From: an uncultured Eubacterium sp.
GTDB taxonomy: Bacteria; Bacillota; Clostridia; Lachnospirales; Lachnospiraceae
Assembly (NCBI RefSeq): GCF_937958975.1
Contig: NZ_CALGRE010000044.1
Coordinates: forward strand, 1-64,000
DNA: 64,000 bases
Direction: 5' to 3'
In this document: one piece after another, positions 62,301 through 64,000 of the stretch
Position numbering within the stretch: position 1 is the stretch's first letter
Layout of the letters: each line of letters opens with the position of its first letter
Position numbers and translations under genes: made by a program
Notes under the pieces: model-generated
What the model saw: the letters and a program-made list of their open reading frames with translations, nothing else
Told to the model about the DNA's origin: nothing
The model's database searches: none

Positions 62301-64000
62301 TGACAAAAGTTCAGGACAAGAATGGAAAAAATATACAGATAACCCGGACAGTACATGATGTATTGGGAAGAGTTATTCAGGAGATTAATGCTCTCGATTA
62401 TGATTCCACGAAGGATAATTTAGAGGCAGATTACTATACGGACAAAAATGTGGGAAGTAGAACAAAATATGATGACAAAGGTCAGGTTATCAGTGAGACT
62501 GACCGACTGGGAAATACAACATCCTATATTTATGACAGTGATGGAAACGTAAGTCAGGAAACACAGCCAAATGGTTCCTATAAAACAAACTTATATGATA
62601 GGGATGGACGAAAAATAAAGGAAGTCTTTTATGACAATATTACAAAGAAAACGATACTTTCACAGGTTATCTCCTATACGGAAGGAAAAAATGAAGTAAT
62701 CACAAAGGATTATATGTCAGATGTCATGGTTGCTACCACGAAAGAAGAATATGATTGGGAAGGAAATGTGATTCAAAAAACTGAGCCAAACGGCGCAGTT
62801 TCCACAAATACTTATACCAATGGACTCCTTACGAGGGAGGAGCATGCGCTGGGTACTTGGACAGAGTATGTTTATGATACTTGGGGACGTGTTACAAAAC
62901 AGACAAGTTCTTTTGACGCAGACGGTGACAGTATCACAAAGTATACTTATGATAATTATGGAAATGTACTTACGGAATCAGTTAAGAACAGCACTGCGCG
63001 GCAGTCGGAATCTTACTCAAAAAAAGAATACGCTTATGATTTGCAGGATAATCTTGTAAAGACCGTATATTATGAGGGAAATACACCGGTAAAATGTACA
63101 CAGAGTTTTTATAGCTGGGATGGAAAACTTCTTCGTGAGTTTAAAGGAATGGAGAAGCCTCTTATAATTAATGGACCGGATTATATAGAAAATCCGGATG
63201 AACAGGAGTATTCCATAATAAAATACGAGTATGATGATATGGGAAGACTGAAAAAGAAAACAGATGCACTAGGGAATACGGAAACTTACCAATATGATAA
63301 AGAAAACCGACAGATATACCGTAAGGATAAAAATGGGGTAGAGCACACGACAGTGTACGACCGCAATGGCAATCCACTGAAAGAAATGAGTGGAGATATC
63401 ACAAAAATTTATACATATGACTGTATGGGAAATGTGACATCAGAAGCAGAGGGCAGTCTCAAGACAACGTTTACCTATGATGGAAAGGGCAATTGTCTGA
63501 GTGAAACTACAGGCAATATAGAAAAAACATATTCTTATAATAATGCGGATATGGTTACAGGCCATACAATTTCTATAGGAGGCGTGCAGAAACAGAATAC
63601 AACAAAATCTTACGACAATATGGGAAACGTAACGTCAGTTTATGAAAATGGCACATTGAAAGCAAGTTATACATATGATTTATTAGGACAGCTGACTAAG
63701 ACAACAAATTCGAATGGAACGTCGGAAAATAATACTTACAACCTTGCAGGATTGGTAACATCAACTGTTAATAAAAAGGATACGACGGTGCTTTCAAAAT
63801 ATGTTTATACATATTATTATGATGGTAAGGAGTGTACTAAGACGGATAGTGAAAGTATTCGTACATATGTTTATGATGGTGCAGGACAGCTCATAAAAGA
63901 AGTTGAGAAGGCTGCTGCAAGTGATAATGTATCTTTAGAAAAAGCATCTCTGATTCAGGCACATATACCGGTCGAGGTAAATATAGAAACTACAGGTCAG
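59327..64000 (+). CDS. secreted DNRLRE / YD-repeat (RHS-like) protein, 3' end beyond window
   Basis: 1558 codons, open to the window edge. Signal peptide (FLMAMILVATTLNFDFSVYG region). Residues ~50-320 form a beta-rich N-terminal region (YPVTIDPTVLW at its end); ~330-480 is a DNRLRE-type module (KASLRLLEYKTNG; TWNPNTITWNNHPAMG; VDITEWARAV). After a DUF6531-like start (GDISLSRTYNS, ~545), many YD repeats of the form YxYDxxGxL run to the end (YEYDEEGNLTK, YKYDNKGNVLE, YEYDDMGRLKK, YTYDLLGQLTK). Such proteins make a hollow shell around a C-terminal toxin or adhesin; that part is outside. AGGAGGGG site at 59315. It is not polymorphic-toxin proof without the C-terminus and downstream immunity gene. 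Confidence 0.88.
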   Translation, partial: MRSKYLKQSTAFLMAMILVATTLNFDFSVYGEISHRENVKVETKKENVQDTKETKEPTIVKELEDLRTASSSTYLLSNGSRRLELYGADIRYEKNGKFVDYDPTLVKVSDRQKKVIQKSKMVGQEEEKEYIYTNASGDSKQYFPESLNENTGVILEKGDYAIDFMPVVRAESTLSLESKKKNQITYATDEADIAYKYTSNTDGVKEEIILNSVPEVNIFEYYVNLPGMKLVTARDKKSIQIVDKKTGETVAYIAEPDIKDRDGQVKYDEVEYDVKEEQDESYILQVIVDESYLKAESTKYPVTIDPTVLWMSTNLQSASVCNMPYTTTINMKDDEMAQVQNKCNTYGPYAGTEKYCYIDTSGISTKEAFAGEAENLESKYIQKASLRLLEYKTNGVPTPNGSIVFRPGTVEVRGIEDTWNPNTITWNNHPAMGDKVWAQFQCTGKKMTEHNVDITEWARAVVNKKIANHGLALRAKEEGTGDTFYSSQINYDDEVNENGLHMATYMMLVIEYRDVERYYGAPGVYSSTGNYSETSDDMIVQTVLGDISLSRTYNSLQYNQSSIVGNGFTLNHAMRVIHNSSRAMVVMPNSSQWKFYKSGTEYTPKGNTGKLTFENNKFKLTTIDMTEYGFDENDFLEYIKDSDGNILNIATDSSGKILSITDVSGTNILFTYSGEHVAKIEELKDNIVLKQVEYVYSEDHLMKVKYPGGLERHYEYTAGRLSKVTDSGEDNADAMKTIGITYYTDGMYEGMVHTLTDSIDTKSTYTYNFEEKSTVINDSTTDNTSIRCMKETYNDNLAVIKVEDLKNSSENQQIQEIEYEEQENVDPDNPSSNTDEYGNITKYEYDEEGNLTKTIYPDGSTEISVYDQNNNLIHFTDRNGLVTENTYNADGLLTKTTCGGITTASYEYYPEKTYGIAGLIRSEYDGHSNHITYKYDNKGNVLESTEYGISGNLVQTHTTKNTYDSQGRVIKTIDPNGIVTEYIYNEAGSVLLTKVQDKNGKNIQITRTVHDVLGRVIQEINALDYDSTKDNLEADYYTDKNVGSRTKYDDKGQVISETDRLGNTTSYIYDSDGNVSQETQPNGSYKTNLYDRDGRKIKEVFYDNITKKTILSQVISYTEGKNEVITKDYMSDVMVATTKEEYDWEGNVIQKTEPNGAVSTNTYTNGLLTREEHALGTWTEYVYDTWGRVTKQTSSFDADGDSITKYTYDNYGNVLTESVKNSTARQSESYSKKEYAYDLQDNLVKTVYYEGNTPVKCTQSFYSWDGKLLREFKGMEKPLIINGPDYIENPDEQEYSIIKYEYDDMGRLKKKTDALGNTETYQYDKENRQIYRKDKNGVEHTTVYDRNGNPLKEMSGDITKIYTYDCMGNVTSEAEGSLKTTFTYDGKGNCLSETTGNIEKTYSYNNADMVTGHTISIGGVQKQNTTKSYDNMGNVTSVYENGTLKASYTYDLLGQLTKTTNSNGTSENNTYNLAGLVTSTVNKKDTTVLSKYVYTYYYDGKECTKTDSESIRTYVYDGAGQLIKEVEKAAASDNVSLEKASLIQAHIPVEVNIETTGQ

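Overview
The window looks like a contig from a low-GC, Gram-positive, anaerobic gut or rumen Firmicute, most likely Lachnospiraceae. The reasons are strong AGGAGG-type ribosome sites, AT-rich codon use, the cdaA-cdaR and lactate-racemase maturation gene sets, long secreted proteins with Lachnospiraceae-style Thr/Pro linkers and fibronectin-like modules, a tandem glycine riboswitch, and gut-type hydrolases (GH64 glucanase, serpin). No rRNA, tRNA, CRISPR array or intact insertion sequence was seen. The first 37 bases are not biological: positions 4-37 are an Illumina TruSeq adapter, so the window begins at a raw contig end.

Layout. 38-6697: a very AT-rich accessory block holding a truncated S8 protease/DUF1611 fusion, two tandem ABC exporters and a papain-like BtrH-type protein. 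It resembles a peptide or natural-product maturation and export cluster cut by the contig end, and is followed by about 730 bp of gene-poor decayed DNA. 7533-11149: a redox/sulfur module (DUF134-NifX fusion, Crp/Fnr regulator with a palindromic box behind it, thioredoxin, CoA-disulfide reductase-rhodanese). 11220-14035: a tandem glycine riboswitch and terminator ahead of an arginase-family ureohydrolase and a YjiH-type membrane protein. 14216-29409: DUF1846 protein, a large secreted subtilase, a BaiA-like dehydrogenase, a secreted GH64 glucanase, a DeoR unit, tcdA, and an operon of ECF sigma factor, anti-sigma factor, secreted protein and serpin.

29562-35532: cell-envelope and c-di-AMP operon (two membrane proteins, cdaA, cdaR, galE, LCP ligase). 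35700-42543: HtrA protease, a ClpX paralogue, a cytosolic CspBA-like subtilase, and prolyl-tRNA synthetase. 43450-49227: maturation genes for the nickel-pincer cofactor of lactate racemase (larE, larB, larC) with a nickel ECF transporter (larMN, larQ, larO). A compact type I toxin-antitoxin unit (38-residue hydrophobic peptide plus convergent antisense RNA) sits between larB and larC. 49242-50637: sce7726 nuclease-like protein and HAD phosphatase. 50935-51615: HicAB with a repeat operator. 51669-54697: Zur-like regulator and zinc ABC transporter. 54715-59026: a TPR-DUF4037-DUF4125 fusion and a YgiQ radical SAM protein. 59327-64000: the first 1558 codons of a secreted DNRLRE/YD-repeat (RHS-like) protein that runs off the window.

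Recurring themes are extracellular proteolysis and its control (three subtilases, HtrA, serpin), metal supply (Ni, Zn) and small toxin-antitoxin units in intergenic sites. The best candidates for undescribed biology are the truncated protease/ABC/BtrH cluster, the type I TA inside the lar locus, the sigma-controlled serpin operon and the glycine-riboswitch ureohydrolase operon.
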